A DNA stretch of 64,000 bases from Haloarcula sp. H-GB4 (GCF_030848575.1 NZ_JAVDDX010000005.1:62001-126000); one strand, 5' to 3'; positions 42,761 through 53,695 are shown, counted from the first letter of the stretch. Program-made: numbers and translations. Notes: generated from the letters alone by a model not told the origin.

Positions 42761-45700
42761 TCAGTGGCCAATCACGACCGCAACGTTGACCAGCTCGGGT
42801 TCATCCGGGACGACAATCTCTTCCTCGTCCAGTCGCGAGAGTTCTTTTTTTCGCTCCTTGCGCAGGTCCTGAAGCGCTCGATTCGTCTGGTTGATGAGCA
42901 CCTGCATATCTTCGTCCGGCTCGCTGGCACGCTGCTCATAGCGTTCAAGCCGCTCCTGCTGTTCGTCGATTTTGCTTTCGAAGTACCGCTTTGCGTGATC
43001 CCGTTTGATCTCGATCTCCCGTGAGCGCTCGGCCTGTGCCTCCTCGGCAAGCTGGTTGACACGGTCCCAAGCCTCGCCTTCAGCGACTTCGAGCAGGTCA
43101 TCTGCAACCTGCGTGATTGTCGTTACGTCATCGAATGACTCGGTCTGCTCCGGTGGAATCCCACCGACGAGTTCGACAGATTCCTCGTCCAGTACGGTTC
43201 CATCGGGACGAACGTATAGCTGGATGAGCCGCTCGGTAACGGTATCGCCTCGACCCGACTGGTATCCGATGCGGTAGTTACAGAGCAGTCCGGGCGTGGG
43301 TGTATCGTCTGATCCGACCCTGACAGCAGTCTGGCCACCCACAATATCGGACTGCAACGAGAATTCGATGATGTTCTTCACCAGTGGATGGTCGAGTGCA
43401 AGGAACGTGATCGCCTCTTTTTCCCGTGCAATCTCCCGAGAGAAGGTCGCCTGGTCGTACCGCTTCTGGACCTCACCGCCTGCGATCACATCTGGAACCG
43501 TGAGCTGGAACACATCCCCTTCCGTGCGGGCCGGGCCCGGATGGGTCCCACTGATATCGCCATCGTACAGCTCGAAGAATGTCCTGACAAGCGATTCGAT
43601 ATCCGTCTCACTGACCTGCTCGTCTTTCGACTCCTCTATCACATCAAGGATTTTCCGGTCTTCCTCACTGAGATCGAACCGGTCACGAATCAGGAAATCC
43701 GTCTCGAGACGCTGGATCGCCTCGGCATGTTCCTCGACAGTCTGGTCAATAACCTCAGCGAACTGTTCGGTTGACTGGTCTTTCGAGATTGCAGTCATAA
43801 TCTGTTCTTCGAGATCAAACTCATCCAGAACCATCCCGAGTACATCAGAACTCATACCCAGCGTGGATTCGATCTCATCGACTTTGTCCATGAGCAATTC
43901 GAGGATATCGCTCTCTCGGGTATCGGTAACGAACAGATTGCGAATCTCGACAGTGTGCTCTTGCCCGTAACGATGGAGTCGCCCGATCCGCTGGTCGATC
44001 CTGATCGGGTTCCATGGGAGGTCGTAATTGACCATGATATGGGCGAACTGCATGTTCAGCCCCTCCCGTGCGGCATCGGTAGCAAGCATGACGTTCGCCT
44101 CCTCGCGGAACTTTTCGATCTCCTGCCGGCGCTGGGACTGGTTCAGATCGCCGTAGATCTGTGCGATGTCATGATTGCTGAACACCCGATCACGGAGGTA
44201 TTCGAGCGTATCTGTATACTCCGTGAAGACAAGGATCTTCTCGTCTGGATCCTCCTCGAGGATGCGGTCCACAAAATTACGGAGTTCCCTGGCCTTGGAG
44301 TCAGTCTGGATCGCTTTTGCCTGGTTGTAGAGGTCCTGAACAATAGCCAGTTCCTCCTCGATAGCCTCGCTGTCCCGCCCCAGCGTGACGTCTTCGAGCT
44401 CCTCCTCCACTCGATCTCGCTGTTCATCTGTCAGCATGTCCGGGTCAGCGCGGTACTGGTCCACCATACTCCGGACGACCGACGAGAGTTCGCCTGGGTC
44501 TTTCCCACCAGTCTTGAGCGTTTCCAACCGCTTTTTTAGCGACTGTCTGATGGCATAGATACTGGAGACGAGGCGTTTCTGGTAGATGGACATCGCGAAG
44601 CCGACGACGTTACTGTCCTCTTGGTCGGCAAGGTTGTAGCTCTCGCTGATATACTCCGTGACGTTATCGTAGAGCTCGCGTTCCTCGTCAGTGAAGGTAA
44701 CCGGGAGTGTCTCGATGTTCTTGTCGGGGAACATTGGCGAGCCATCCTGCTCGTACATGTTCTCTTTCAGCCGCCGGATCATCAGGTCCTGCAGCTCCTC
44801 TTTCGTGATGTCGTATTCGTCCCGGAAGCGGTAGGGAGCAAGCAGGTCGATCATGAAGTAGAACTGATCCGGTTTCCCCTTGTGCGGGGTCCCTGTCAGA
44901 AACAGCAGTCCCTCTGAATTACGAGCGACTGCCTCTCCAACACGATACCGGTCGGTCTTCTCGACTGTATCGTCGCTTTTGCGTCGAGCAGTCAGGTGAT
45001 GGGACTCGTCGAACACTGCGATATCCCACGATTCCTCGAGGTTCTCGAGGGCGGCCCGCATGTCGTCCTGCTTGGCGAAATCGATCGAGGTGATGATCCG
45101 GTCGTCGTGTGTCCAGACGTTCTTGTTCGGGTGTGCCTGTTTTTTCGCCTCGACGTACTCCCGGTCATACACCTGATAGGTGCGGTCGAATTTGTCGCGC
45201 ATCTCTGCCTGCCACTGTTCGGCCAGCGGTGCTGGCGTCACAATCAGTACCCGGTCAGCCCGACCCCGAGCGATGAGTTCCTCGATAACGATCGCTGCTT
45301 CAATGGTCTTCCCGAGGCCGACCTCATCCCCGATGAGATAACGGTGGTCCACTGAACTGAGGATATCGTAGGCGGCTTTGACTTGGTAAGGTTCGATATC
45401 AATGCGGCTCCCGGTGAGTGCGACAAATCGGTCCTGTCGATGGGCAAGCCCGAGCTCGGCGGCCTTCAATCGCAGGTCAAATCGTTCAGGCGAATCGAAC
45501 TCGCCCTTGCTAACGAGATCAGAACCGGTATCCGTTTTTTCGATTGGCAGGGCAGTCGGCCGTTTGGTGAGACCACCGTCGGTATGAATGTAGAGAAGAC
45601 AGGGGCCACCATCCCGGTGGTCGATCTTGGTAATTTCTCCCTGATTGCCGGGGAAACTGACCTGCTCGCCAACCTCGAAATCGCAGTCGCAATCGGTCAC
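42761..45700 (-). CDS. drmD: drmD-type SNF2-family helicase, copy 2 (short form)
   Basis: A 979-residue SF2/SNF2-type ATPase. One SH3-like module at the N-terminus (FEVGEQVSFPGNQGEITKI) is followed by IGDEVGLGKTIEA (about residue 120-132), VFDESHHLTAR, FLTGTPHKGK, FTEYTDTLEYL and TDAAREGLNMQFA with IGRLHRYGQ. The helicase core is complete and undamaged. It differs from copy 1 in having one N-terminal module and in lacking the long C-terminal extension. It lies downstream of the TBP gene on the same strand (181-bp gap), and may replace the broken copy 3. Works presumably with DrmA/B/C. Confidence 0.85.
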   Translation of the reverse strand: MTDCDCDFEVGEQVSFPGNQGEITKIDHRDGGPCLLYIHTDGGLTKRPTALPIEKTDTGSDLVSKGEFDSPERFDLRLKAAELGLAHRQDRFVALTGSRIDIEPYQVKAAYDILSSVDHRYLIGDEVGLGKTIEAAIVIEELIARGRADRVLIVTPAPLAEQWQAEMRDKFDRTYQVYDREYVEAKKQAHPNKNVWTHDDRIITSIDFAKQDDMRAALENLEESWDIAVFDESHHLTARRKSDDTVEKTDRYRVGEAVARNSEGLLFLTGTPHKGKPDQFYFMIDLLAPYRFRDEYDITKEELQDLMIRRLKENMYEQDGSPMFPDKNIETLPVTFTDEERELYDNVTEYISESYNLADQEDSNVVGFAMSIYQKRLVSSIYAIRQSLKKRLETLKTGGKDPGELSSVVRSMVDQYRADPDMLTDEQRDRVEEELEDVTLGRDSEAIEEELAIVQDLYNQAKAIQTDSKARELRNFVDRILEEDPDEKILVFTEYTDTLEYLRDRVFSNHDIAQIYGDLNQSQRRQEIEKFREEANVMLATDAAREGLNMQFAHIMVNYDLPWNPIRIDQRIGRLHRYGQEHTVEIRNLFVTDTRESDILELLMDKVDEIESTLGMSSDVLGMVLDEFDLEEQIMTAISKDQSTEQFAEVIDQTVEEHAEAIQRLETDFLIRDRFDLSEEDRKILDVIEESKDEQVSETDIESLVRTFFELYDGDISGTHPGPARTEGDVFQLTVPDVIAGGEVQKRYDQATFSREIAREKEAITFLALDHPLVKNIIEFSLQSDIVGGQTAVRVGSDDTPTPGLLCNYRIGYQSGRGDTVTERLIQLYVRPDGTVLDEESVELVGGIPPEQTESFDDVTTITQVADDLLEVAEGEAWDRVNQLAEEAQAERSREIEIKRDHAKRYFESKIDEQQERLERYEQRASEPDEDMQVLINQTNRALQDLRKERKKELSRLDEEEIVVPDEPELVNVAVVIGH

Positions 45701-45881
45701 TGGTTTCTGTAGTTATAGCAGCCGGTCTTATGTCTGTCGGACAGACTATGACGCTACAGACATACCTGCCAAAATAACGGAGCTATCAACAGCTATTTTC
45801 TCCTATCGGGTGTGACCGGTGCTCATCTTGATTGATTTCACTCTGGCGCTTGCGAGCCTCTTCAAATGAATGCGTGAAAAA

Positions 45882-46430
45882 TTACTGTTTGAGGCAGGTA
45901 GTTACCTGTTCTTGGAGATGGGCGAACACACATTCAGCGACGTCAACGTCGGGGGATCCTGTGACGACTACCTTTCCGTTGGCAAACACCAAGAGAACGG
46001 CCGGGTAATCAGCAGGTCGATAGATGAGACCGGGAAACTGTTCTGGCTCATATTCGACTGATTCTAAACCTAGCGCGACAGAGAGCGTATTCAGATCTAC
46101 TGGGTCATCTAGCTGTGCCGTACAGACAACATTCTGTACCGTAAATCCGGCTTCGGTATCTGCGTCTATGATGTCCAGCTCGGATAGTGTCGTGAGGAAC
46201 CCGTCATTTGTTTCGTACAGCTGTTCGAACGCAGAGCACCCACTGATGATGTACTTCCCACTCCGATAGACCGTGACGAGCGGACCATCCTCAATAAGCC
46301 GAAGGTATAGACCGTGGTAGTTCGAAGGATCGTATTCGGTGTACGGTAGATCTAGATCGGACTCGACCTTGGCCACATCGAGTTCCACACCCAGATCTCC
46401 CGACCCGACAGCGTTCACGATAGAAATCAT
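45882..46430 (-). CDS. TATA-binding protein (TBP) encoded inside the defence island
   Basis: A 182-residue protein, the length of the TBP core. It has two related halves of about 90 residues: the first with VELDVAKVESDLDLPYTEYD and VYRSGKYIISGCS, the second with GFTVQNVVCTAQLDDPVDLN, VEYEPEQFPGLIYRP and VFANGKVVVTGSPDV. The second half is close to the usual archaeal sequence; the first is more diverged. TBP with TFB recruits RNA polymerase; haloarchaea often have several TBPs with different promoter choice. The start overlaps the stop of the broken drmD copy by four bases, in the drmMI operon, so it is produced with the methylase transcript. Confidence 0.9.
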   Translation of the reverse strand: MISIVNAVGSGDLGVELDVAKVESDLDLPYTEYDPSNYHGLYLRLIEDGPLVTVYRSGKYIISGCSAFEQLYETNDGFLTTLSELDIIDADTEAGFTVQNVVCTAQLDDPVDLNTLSVALGLESVEYEPEQFPGLIYRPADYPAVLLVFANGKVVVTGSPDVDVAECVFAHLQEQVTTCLKQ

Positions 46431-49395
46431 TCGTCTTGTGCCTCTGTAGGAGAAATGACGTACGTCGCTATTACTAATTCCGGTTCCTGAGGAGTGACGT
46501 GTTTCTCTTCCTCAAGCCGGGACAGCTCTTCTTCACGTTCGCGTCGCAGACTCTCGAGCTTCTGTTTCGCGTTCCCAATCGGTGCGGACATATCTGCACC
46601 CTGCTCAGCCCGCTGCTGGTACTGCTCTAACCGCTCTTCCCATTCTTCGATTTGCTCTTCGAAGTATCGCTCAGTGTGCTCTCGTTTGATCTCGATCTCC
46701 CGTTCTCGTTCGGTTCTGGCTTCCTCGGCGAATGACTCGACGTGGGTCCACGCCTCCATCTCTGCAGCCTCGTAGAGGTCCTCGGCCATACTCGAGAGCC
46801 GATCAACCTCCTGTGACGATGGGATATCGCTGGGAGCTGTCGTCTTGGAAAACTCGGGGACCTCAGTCGTTACACTACCATCCGGACGAACATACAATTG
46901 AACGAGCTTCTCGGTCACCACATCGCCGGCACCGGAGACGTAGCCAAGACGGTAATTGAACAAAAGCCCAAGGGTTCGAGACGCCGTTGCAGCGACTTTC
47001 GTCGCGATTTCGCCCTAGATATGGGTACTGTCCAAGCAAAATCCGATGAGCGACTCGACGAGAGGATGGTCAAGTGAGATGAACTCGACATCGTCCTCCT
47101 CCATCGCGATATCCTTGGTGAAGGTGGCCCGTTGGTATTGCCGTGCCACTTGATTCCCACTGAGGACATCGGGGACTTCGAGCTGGAACACGTCCCCTTC
47201 CATCCGGGCGGGCCCTAGTCGAACGCCCTTGATAGAGCCGCCGAATTCGTCGAAGAACACTCGCACGAGGGTCTCGATGTCGTCCTCAGACACCTCGCCG
47301 TGTTGACTGCGTTCGATCACATCGAGAATCTCGTCATCCTCGCCGGAAAGGTCGAAGCAATCGCGAATCAGGAACTCGTTTTCGACGGTCTGGATCGCTT
47401 CGTGTTTCTCCTCGATGGTCGCCTCGATATCCGCGACGACACGTTCTGTCGGTTCCCCCTCAGCGATGGCCGCCATAATCGTCTCGTCGAGGTCGACGTC
47501 CTCGAGGACGCGACCGAGGACATCCGAGCGCATCCCAAGGTCCGACTCAATCTGGTTCGTCTTCTCGATGAGCAGGTTGAGAATCTCGCTCTCGCGAGTG
47601 TCGGCGAAGAAGAGATTGCGAATCTCGACCGTGTGCTCTTGGCCGTAGCGGTGGAGTCGCCCCATCCGCTGGTCGATGCGGATTGGATTTCACGGGAGGT
47701 CGTAGTTCACCATGATGTGGGCGAACTGGAGGTTGAGCCCCTCCTGAGCGGCGTCGGTCGCGAGCATCAGATTGGCCTCCTCCTCGAATTTGCTCATTTC
47801 TTCCCGTCGACGGGATTGCTCAAGGTCGCCGTACACCTGCGCGACGTCGTGGTCAGCGAATACCTCGTCGCGTAGATACTCCAGCGTGTCCGTGTATTCG
47901 GTGAAAATCAGGATCTTCTCGTCGGGGTCCTCTGAGAGAATGCGGTCAACGAACTGCCGGAGCAATCGTGCCTTCGAGTCCGTCTCGATGTTCTTGGCCT
48001 GCTGCCAGAGCTGTTTCACGCGGTCCAACTCTTGCTGGACCTGCGACTGGTTGAGCGTAATCGTGACCGTCTCAAGTGCCTCCTCGACACGAGCACGTTC
48101 TGCGTCAGTCAGGGTCTCGGGTTGGGTACTGTACCGCGGAATGAGGTCCTGTACGTCGTCAGGGAGGTCCTCAGCGACGGCGTCGTTCTGGATCGCCCGC
48201 ATCCGATTTTCGAGGGACTTGCGGATCGCGTAGATACTCGACACCAGCCGCTTCTGGTAGATGACCATCGTGAACCCTGCCGCCTGATTCTCCTCCTGCT
48301 GGGCGAGGTTGTAGTACTCGCGGATGTACTCCGTAACGTCATCGTATAGCTTCCGCTCCTCGCGAGTCATCTCGACCGGGAGTGCTTCGATGTTCTTCTC
48401 GGGGAACATTCGGGTCCCGTCGGCTTCGTACACATCATCCTTCAGCCGCCGGATCATCAGGTTCTTAAGCGCGTCGGGGCTGATCTGTGATTCGTGGCTG
48501 AAGCGGTACGGATCGAGCAGACTCACGAGGAAGTAGAACTGGTCTGATTTCCCCTTGTGCGGAGTCCCCGTGAGCAACATGAGCGCATCGGAGTTGTCGG
48601 CGGCGGCCTCCCCGGCCTGGTATCGCTGTGTTCGTTCGATGGAATCGTCACTCGACCGTCTGGCCGTAAGGTGATGAGCCTCGTCGAATACCGCGACGTC
48701 CCACTCCTCGTCGAGATTCTGAAGGGCATCGAGGACGGAGACACGGTCCGACTCGGGGTCGTCCGTCGTCTGCTTCGCGAAGTCGATGGAAGTGATGATG
48801 AGGTCTTCCTGTTTCCAGACGTTCTGGTTGGGGTGGGATTTCCGGTGAGTCCGGACCGTTTCGCGGTCGTAGATGACGAAGTTACGGTCGAACTTCCCGC
48901 GCATCTCCTCCTGCCACTGGACAGTCAGCGGCGCCGGCACAACGATGAGCACCCGGTCGGCCCGGTCGCGTGCGATGAGCTCCTCGATGACGATGCCGGC
49001 TTCGATGGTCTTCCCGAGGCCGACCTCGTCGCCAATGAGGTAGCGGTGGTCGTAGGAGTTGAGGATCTCGTAGGCGGCTTGGACCTGATATGGTTCGATC
49101 TCGATGCGGTTGCTGGTCAGGGAGAGGAACCGGTCGTACTTGTAGGCAAGATCGAGTCGGGTCGCCCGCTCACGGAGGTCGTAGTGAAGCGGTGCGTCGG
49201 ATTGGCCCGCTGCGAGGCGGTCGACGAGCGAATCGAGTTTCTCGATATGGGGGAGGCCGCTGGGGAGTTTTCGGAGCTGTCCCTCCGAAGTGTATACATG
49301 GAGGAGGTGGCCACGTTGGGGCGTTCCTCGATTTTCGTAATCTCTCCACGCCCGCCGGCGAACTTAATGTGGTCGCCGACCTCGAAGTTAGTCAT
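46427..49395 (-). pseudogene. drmD: drmD-type helicase, copy 3, broken by three lesions
   Basis: Reading from the ATG at 49395 the protein starts MTNFEVGDHIKFAGGRGEI, like copy 2, but the frame is lost within the first ~35 codons: a one-base shift near 49310 moves it to another frame, which then runs to 46427. In that frame an in-frame TGA at 47690-47692 replaces the Trp of DLPWNPIRIDQ. A TAG at 47015-47017 interrupts the C-terminal part just after FCLDSTHI. The helicase motifs themselves (GLGKTIEAG, FDEAHHL, TGTPHKG, FTEYTDTLEYL) remain. The 5' ATG overlaps the drmMI stop (49388) and the 3' end overlaps the TBP start. Three separate lesions make a sequencing error unlikely. Confidence 0.85.
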
Positions 49396-52300
49396 CGTTC
49401 ACTGCTGACTCGATAATATCGATTTCCTCGTCAGTTAGTCCGTAGAGATCGTAGACAATTTCGTCGATGAGTTGGTCGGTTTTCTCGATTTCCTCTTCCA
49501 GCTGGTCAGCACGCTCTCGCACTTCGATGTACTGTTGTAATCCAGTTTGAACCTCGTCGATAACAGGGAGCGTTAGATCCTTCAGTCGGTCTAGCGGCGA
49601 GTTCGTCTTGGTCGCGTCCTGTCGGAACCCAGCAAAGCCCTCAGCCTTCTCAACGGCGACAGGGACGAACTCACGCAACAGGGTCTCTGCGGCCTCGGAG
49701 AGTCCAACAAAGGCCATCGCCCCGTAGGTCTCGAACTCCGATTCATCAAGTCTGTTCCAGCGGTCGGTCTCGCGGGGGTCGTCTTCGTCCACTTTATAAC
49801 TGATATCCACAGACAGCACCAGTCGATCGGGGTCATCTTTGAAGATGACATCCTCAATACGAAGGCCCTCATACTCGTCAGTAGTCTCGGCCAGTGGCGT
49901 GTCTGCGACGCCTGCGACCGGCATCTGTAGGTCCTCCAGAGTGTCGCCCCTCTCCGATTCAGGAAGTTCATCGCTAGGAATACCGAGGTAATCAAGCAGG
50001 TTGAGATTGAGTGCATCTCTTTGACTCTGAAAGTCTACCATCTTATCGGCTAGACTGCTGAGGAAGTCATGTGTCACTCTGTTCTCGCCACCCAATTTAT
50101 TACGAGATTTGACAAATTGAACTGGTTCGAATTCAGCGACCGAATCAAGTTCTTCATTATATTCCGTAAGGAGGCCAGAGTCCACAGATTCACGATCATC
50201 GGAACGTTCAAGCATAGACGGAATTGGTAATTGTCCAACGTACTGAGTCTGGAATCGGTAGTAACCTCCAGACAGCTTCGGACTTAAGGCTGTGAACATG
50301 AACCGGAGAGGAGAGGAATTGAACAAAGCACAGACATATTGGACATCTTCCTGAACTTCAGATTTTAAAACTGCCCCATATGCAGTATTGAGTATCAGCG
50401 TCTCTCCCGTTGAGTCAAAGGTACAACGAGGTTCCGTGGAGATATCTGGGAACAGAATTTTTGGGCCGAGAAGATTCTCGCTGGTATAGGGGAACTCAAA
50501 CCACTCTTTGCCCATCTCTTCTATCGTTTTTTCGTAGAACAGACGCTCACTTAGCTCTTCCTCAAACTCTAAGAAGTGTTGTTGAGTTTTCGGGTACTCA
50601 GAGAGATTGATCGGATTTAGCTCCGAACCCGACTTCTCGTATGGATATATAATATATTTGTCATCGCGCGGTCCAGAATAGCGGCGGATGTCTGCCCCGT
50701 CAAGAACAGGCCTGAGGAGATCCTGCTCAACAGGGATATTATCCGTATCTTCTTCAAACACATAGGCCTCTTTCAAATTCGTCTTAATTCCTGTCGAAAT
50801 ATCCTCAGAGATATCTTCTAATGTAGGATGGTGATTATTCCGGAGAGTGTCAACAACCTCTGCCTCACCCTTGGTGGGGAAAATCCATGGCCTATTCGAT
50901 GTCAGTTTTTGGGTCTCAATTCGGTTTGTTGTCGGCTCCCTCAGGAACTCTTCAACATCTTCACTTGTAGCATCTTCCAAGTGAGCATACTCAAATTCCT
51001 CCGGCATCTGGCTCGATAAGAGTAGAATTAGTGGGTATGTTGTTGTGCCTGAGAATACATTTGCATCTTCAAAGTCTAGAATAGTCCTGACACCTACATT
51101 ATCTATCAAGAACTCTTTAAGACCCTCCCCATAACTACTGGACAAGAATTTATTTTGAATAATATAGCCGAAGAAGCCGCCTTCTTGTTTTAATAAGCCA
51201 GCTGCTTGTTCGACGAAAGCAACGTACAAGTCGTACTTTTCAATAGCAGAATCGAATTTCTCCCGCTGATACTCCCTCTCATCATCACCAATCCGTTGGA
51301 AATCCATCCATGGCGGATTTCCTATGACAGCGTCAAAACCGGGATCTCGAATCTCACCGCCGTTTTTATCATAGAATACCTCTGGATATTCCAGTCTCCA
51401 GTGGAAATATTCATGCTTAGTGGACCACGTCTGAGCATCTTGGAACCAATCCGTTTCAGCTAGTAGCTGCCATCCCTCATCATCTTCCAGCTTAGCGGCC
51501 ATTTGTTCATAGGCATCATCTGGAACATTGTCTAGCCCGAAATTCTCAGCCGTGCGTACATTTGCCATTGACTCAAGCCGCTGCCGAAGCTTGTTACGCT
51601 CAAACTCGTCATACTTGTCTTCCATCTGCTTGATGTCATCGAGATCTTGATTCTCAATCGCGATGAAATCTTGATAGATCCGCATCAATTGTTCAATCGT
51701 CCCTTTCCTAGCTATACCGAAATCGGCGAGCGAAGCATTTTGATCGTCCCCACCGCTCTCGGATTCTAGCTCATCGATTTCCTCGATGTCACTGCCGACC
51801 AGCGAGTTCCCCGTTTTTAAGTGGTGATCCAAGAATGCGAGCGGCTGTTCAGCCGCGAGAGTCCGGAGCCACAGCGAGACCTTGGCGAGCTCAACAGCGA
51901 GTGGGTTCAAGTCGACTCCGTAGATACAGCGCTGGGCGACCTGCCGTCGGGCCCAATTAATGTCGTGTTCCTCATCGACGGTCTCGATACCTTGTTGTGC
52001 GGCCTGACGCTCCTGTGCGTCGATGATCTCACGCGCTAAGTAGTCGATGGCGCTCGTCAGGAAGTGACCACTCCCCATCGCGGGGTCCAAGATCTTGAGA
52101 TCGAAGATACGCTCAGCGAATTCCGCCGCGAAGCCGCCTTCATCCCGAGCACTCTGAGCCATAAGGTCCTCTGAGATGTCCGTGACGAGGGGTTCCAGCG
52201 TCTCTTCGACTATGTACTCGACGACATACTCCGGCGTGTAGTAGGACCCCGTCGCCTTCCGTTCACCAGAGCCAGTCGTGAGGTGGACTTCTCCCTCCTC

Positions 52301-53695
52301 AACGATCACTTCGTCACCCTCGCCGGCGGTGACGTACTCACTGTCCTCCAACGCGAGCGGCTCATCGGCGACATCGAGCTGATACTCGAGAAGTCCCTCG
52401 TAAATGCTCCCGAGATGTCGGACGTCCAGCGACGAGTAGTCGACGAAGATCTTCCCACCGCCGTTGCCGTTCTGACTCCGCGTGAGGAGTTCGATGACCT
52501 TAGCTAGGTAGGCGTCGCCCACTTGGTGATTCGCGAGGAACCGGGCTTCGACACTGTCGTCTTCGTCAGGGTTGGTTCTGAACAGCCCACCGTTGTACGC
52601 CGGGATGTAGAGATCCTCCTCCGGAATACCGCGGGACTTACTTCCTTGGTCGATGAGTTTGAACAGCTCCTCCAGTCGGTCCCAAAGGTTGTCTTGCCAG
52701 TCACGATACTTCGGATTGGGACTGTCCAGTTCCTCGGCGACGTCCTGCTTGAGTGTATTCAGACTGTACGACTCCTCGTAGATCTCGTTGTTCGTATCAA
52801 GCAGGTCACGGCCCTCACTCTCTGCGTAGAGGACGAAGATGAGCCGATAGAGGTAGATGAGCGAGCTGTCGTGAATGAGGTCGAGATCCTCTTCGGAGAG
52901 GTCGTTGTCCGGGTACTGCATGAACCCCTCCGAGAGGACCTTGATGGCCTCATAGATGTTGTCCTGCAGGTCCTCTCCCAACTCTTGGGCGAAGACATTG
53001 GACTCGTCGTAGACGTCGTCTAGGAAGCACTCGCCGCTGGAATCCTCGAGGAATGCGCTGTGCCTGAAGAAGAGGTAGAAGTATTTGAAGTCCTTAAGAT
53101 CCCCCTTTTCGAGGACGGTTGGCAGGTCGATCTCGTAGTAGGAGTCGAGCCGGTGGCTCGTCGGGCCGTAGTAGAGCCGCCATTTCTTCCCGTCGGTGAG
53201 GACGGCCCACCGCGCCGGCGTCTCCTGCAGATAGACGTGAATCTGGTAGCTCGGGTTCTCGAAGTCACGCTCGTGTTCCCCGCTCCCACGGGTGTCGAGC
53301 GGTCGGCCCCAGCGCTTGGCGTCCGCGACGGCCACAGCGTTCCTGTAGAAGTCGCCACCTTCCTCACGACGCTCGAAGGCACCACGAGCAGCGTCGTCGG
53401 ATTCGAAGAAGCCGTAGTCGGGCCGGCGCTGTGTCCGGCTGGTACTCTCCTCGACCTCGAAGGGGATGCCCAGCTTCCGGAACATCGGTCGGATGAATTT
53501 CTCCTCGAGCTGGGGCTCATTGCGTTTGGGAGCGGTCTCTTTCTCGCGCTCCCAGAGGTCCATGATCTCCTCGCGGGCCTCTCTGAGGTCTGCATCACTG
53601 ACTGCATCCCACTCTTCAGTATCAGGAAGGTGCTCGTCGAGATAGTGGTTGGAAAACAGATCGCGGTTCGTCCGGTATGTTAGTGCGGTTTGCAT
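49388..53695 (-). CDS. drmMI: drmMI-like adenine-type DNA methyltransferase
   Basis: From the ATG at 53695 the protein has 1435 residues (MQTALTYRTNRDLFSN...); the open frame reaches 53866, but the first 57 codons look non-coding. The N-terminal ~200 residues have RRPDYGFFES and AVADAKRWGR, a PD-(D/E)xK-like pattern. The methylase core has LDPAMGSGHFL (SAM, about residue 535) and IGNPPWMDFQ (catalytic, about 790), typical of N6-adenine enzymes of the Eco57I/PglX group. A C-terminal recognition part follows. In class-1 DISARM the methylase DrmMI modifies host sites. It diverges from the GHKL gene across a shared 253-bp promoter region and is first in the operon with drmD copy 3 and TBP. Confidence 0.85.
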   Translation of the reverse strand: MQTALTYRTNRDLFSNHYLDEHLPDTEEWDAVSDADLREAREEIMDLWEREKETAPKRNEPQLEEKFIRPMFRKLGIPFEVEESTSRTQRRPDYGFFESDDAARGAFERREEGGDFYRNAVAVADAKRWGRPLDTRGSGEHERDFENPSYQIHVYLQETPARWAVLTDGKKWRLYYGPTSHRLDSYYEIDLPTVLEKGDLKDFKYFYLFFRHSAFLEDSSGECFLDDVYDESNVFAQELGEDLQDNIYEAIKVLSEGFMQYPDNDLSEEDLDLIHDSSLIYLYRLIFVLYAESEGRDLLDTNNEIYEESYSLNTLKQDVAEELDSPNPKYRDWQDNLWDRLEELFKLIDQGSKSRGIPEEDLYIPAYNGGLFRTNPDEDDSVEARFLANHQVGDAYLAKVIELLTRSQNGNGGGKIFVDYSSLDVRHLGSIYEGLLEYQLDVADEPLALEDSEYVTAGEGDEVIVEEGEVHLTTGSGERKATGSYYTPEYVVEYIVEETLEPLVTDISEDLMAQSARDEGGFAAEFAERIFDLKILDPAMGSGHFLTSAIDYLAREIIDAQERQAAQQGIETVDEEHDINWARRQVAQRCIYGVDLNPLAVELAKVSLWLRTLAAEQPLAFLDHHLKTGNSLVGSDIEEIDELESESGGDDQNASLADFGIARKGTIEQLMRIYQDFIAIENQDLDDIKQMEDKYDEFERNKLRQRLESMANVRTAENFGLDNVPDDAYEQMAAKLEDDEGWQLLAETDWFQDAQTWSTKHEYFHWRLEYPEVFYDKNGGEIRDPGFDAVIGNPPWMDFQRIGDDEREYQREKFDSAIEKYDLYVAFVEQAAGLLKQEGGFFGYIIQNKFLSSSYGEGLKEFLIDNVGVRTILDFEDANVFSGTTTYPLILLLSSQMPEEFEYAHLEDATSEDVEEFLREPTTNRIETQKLTSNRPWIFPTKGEAEVVDTLRNNHHPTLEDISEDISTGIKTNLKEAYVFEEDTDNIPVEQDLLRPVLDGADIRRYSGPRDDKYIIYPYEKSGSELNPINLSEYPKTQQHFLEFEEELSERLFYEKTIEEMGKEWFEFPYTSENLLGPKILFPDISTEPRCTFDSTGETLILNTAYGAVLKSEVQEDVQYVCALFNSSPLRFMFTALSPKLSGGYYRFQTQYVGQLPIPSMLERSDDRESVDSGLLTEYNEELDSVAEFEPVQFVKSRNKLGGENRVTHDFLSSLADKMVDFQSQRDALNLNLLDYLGIPSDELPESERGDTLEDLQMPVAGVADTPLAETTDEYEGLRIEDVIFKDDPDRLVLSVDISYKVDEDDPRETDRWNRLDESEFETYGAMAFVGLSEAAETLLREFVPVAVEKAEGFAGFRQDATKTNSPLDRLKDLTLPVIDEVQTGLQQYIEVRERADQLEEEIEKTDQLIDEIVYDLYGLTDEEIDIIESAVNDD

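Noticed and set aside
43955-44539. Long plus-strand frame opposite drmD copy 2 (194 codons)
   Set aside because: Shadow of the SNF2 helicase; no independent features, and the real helicase motifs are on the minus strand.
53060-53683. Long open frame on the strand opposite to the drmMI gene (207 codons)
   Set aside because: GC-rich haloarchaeal coding regions keep opposite frames open; this one has no conserved motif, while the minus-strand frame carries the methylase.
49388-53695. BREX system (PglX) instead of DISARM
   Set aside because: The methylase looks PglX-like, but no BrxC, PglZ or Lon-like gene is present, and the neighbours are drmA, drmB and drmC.
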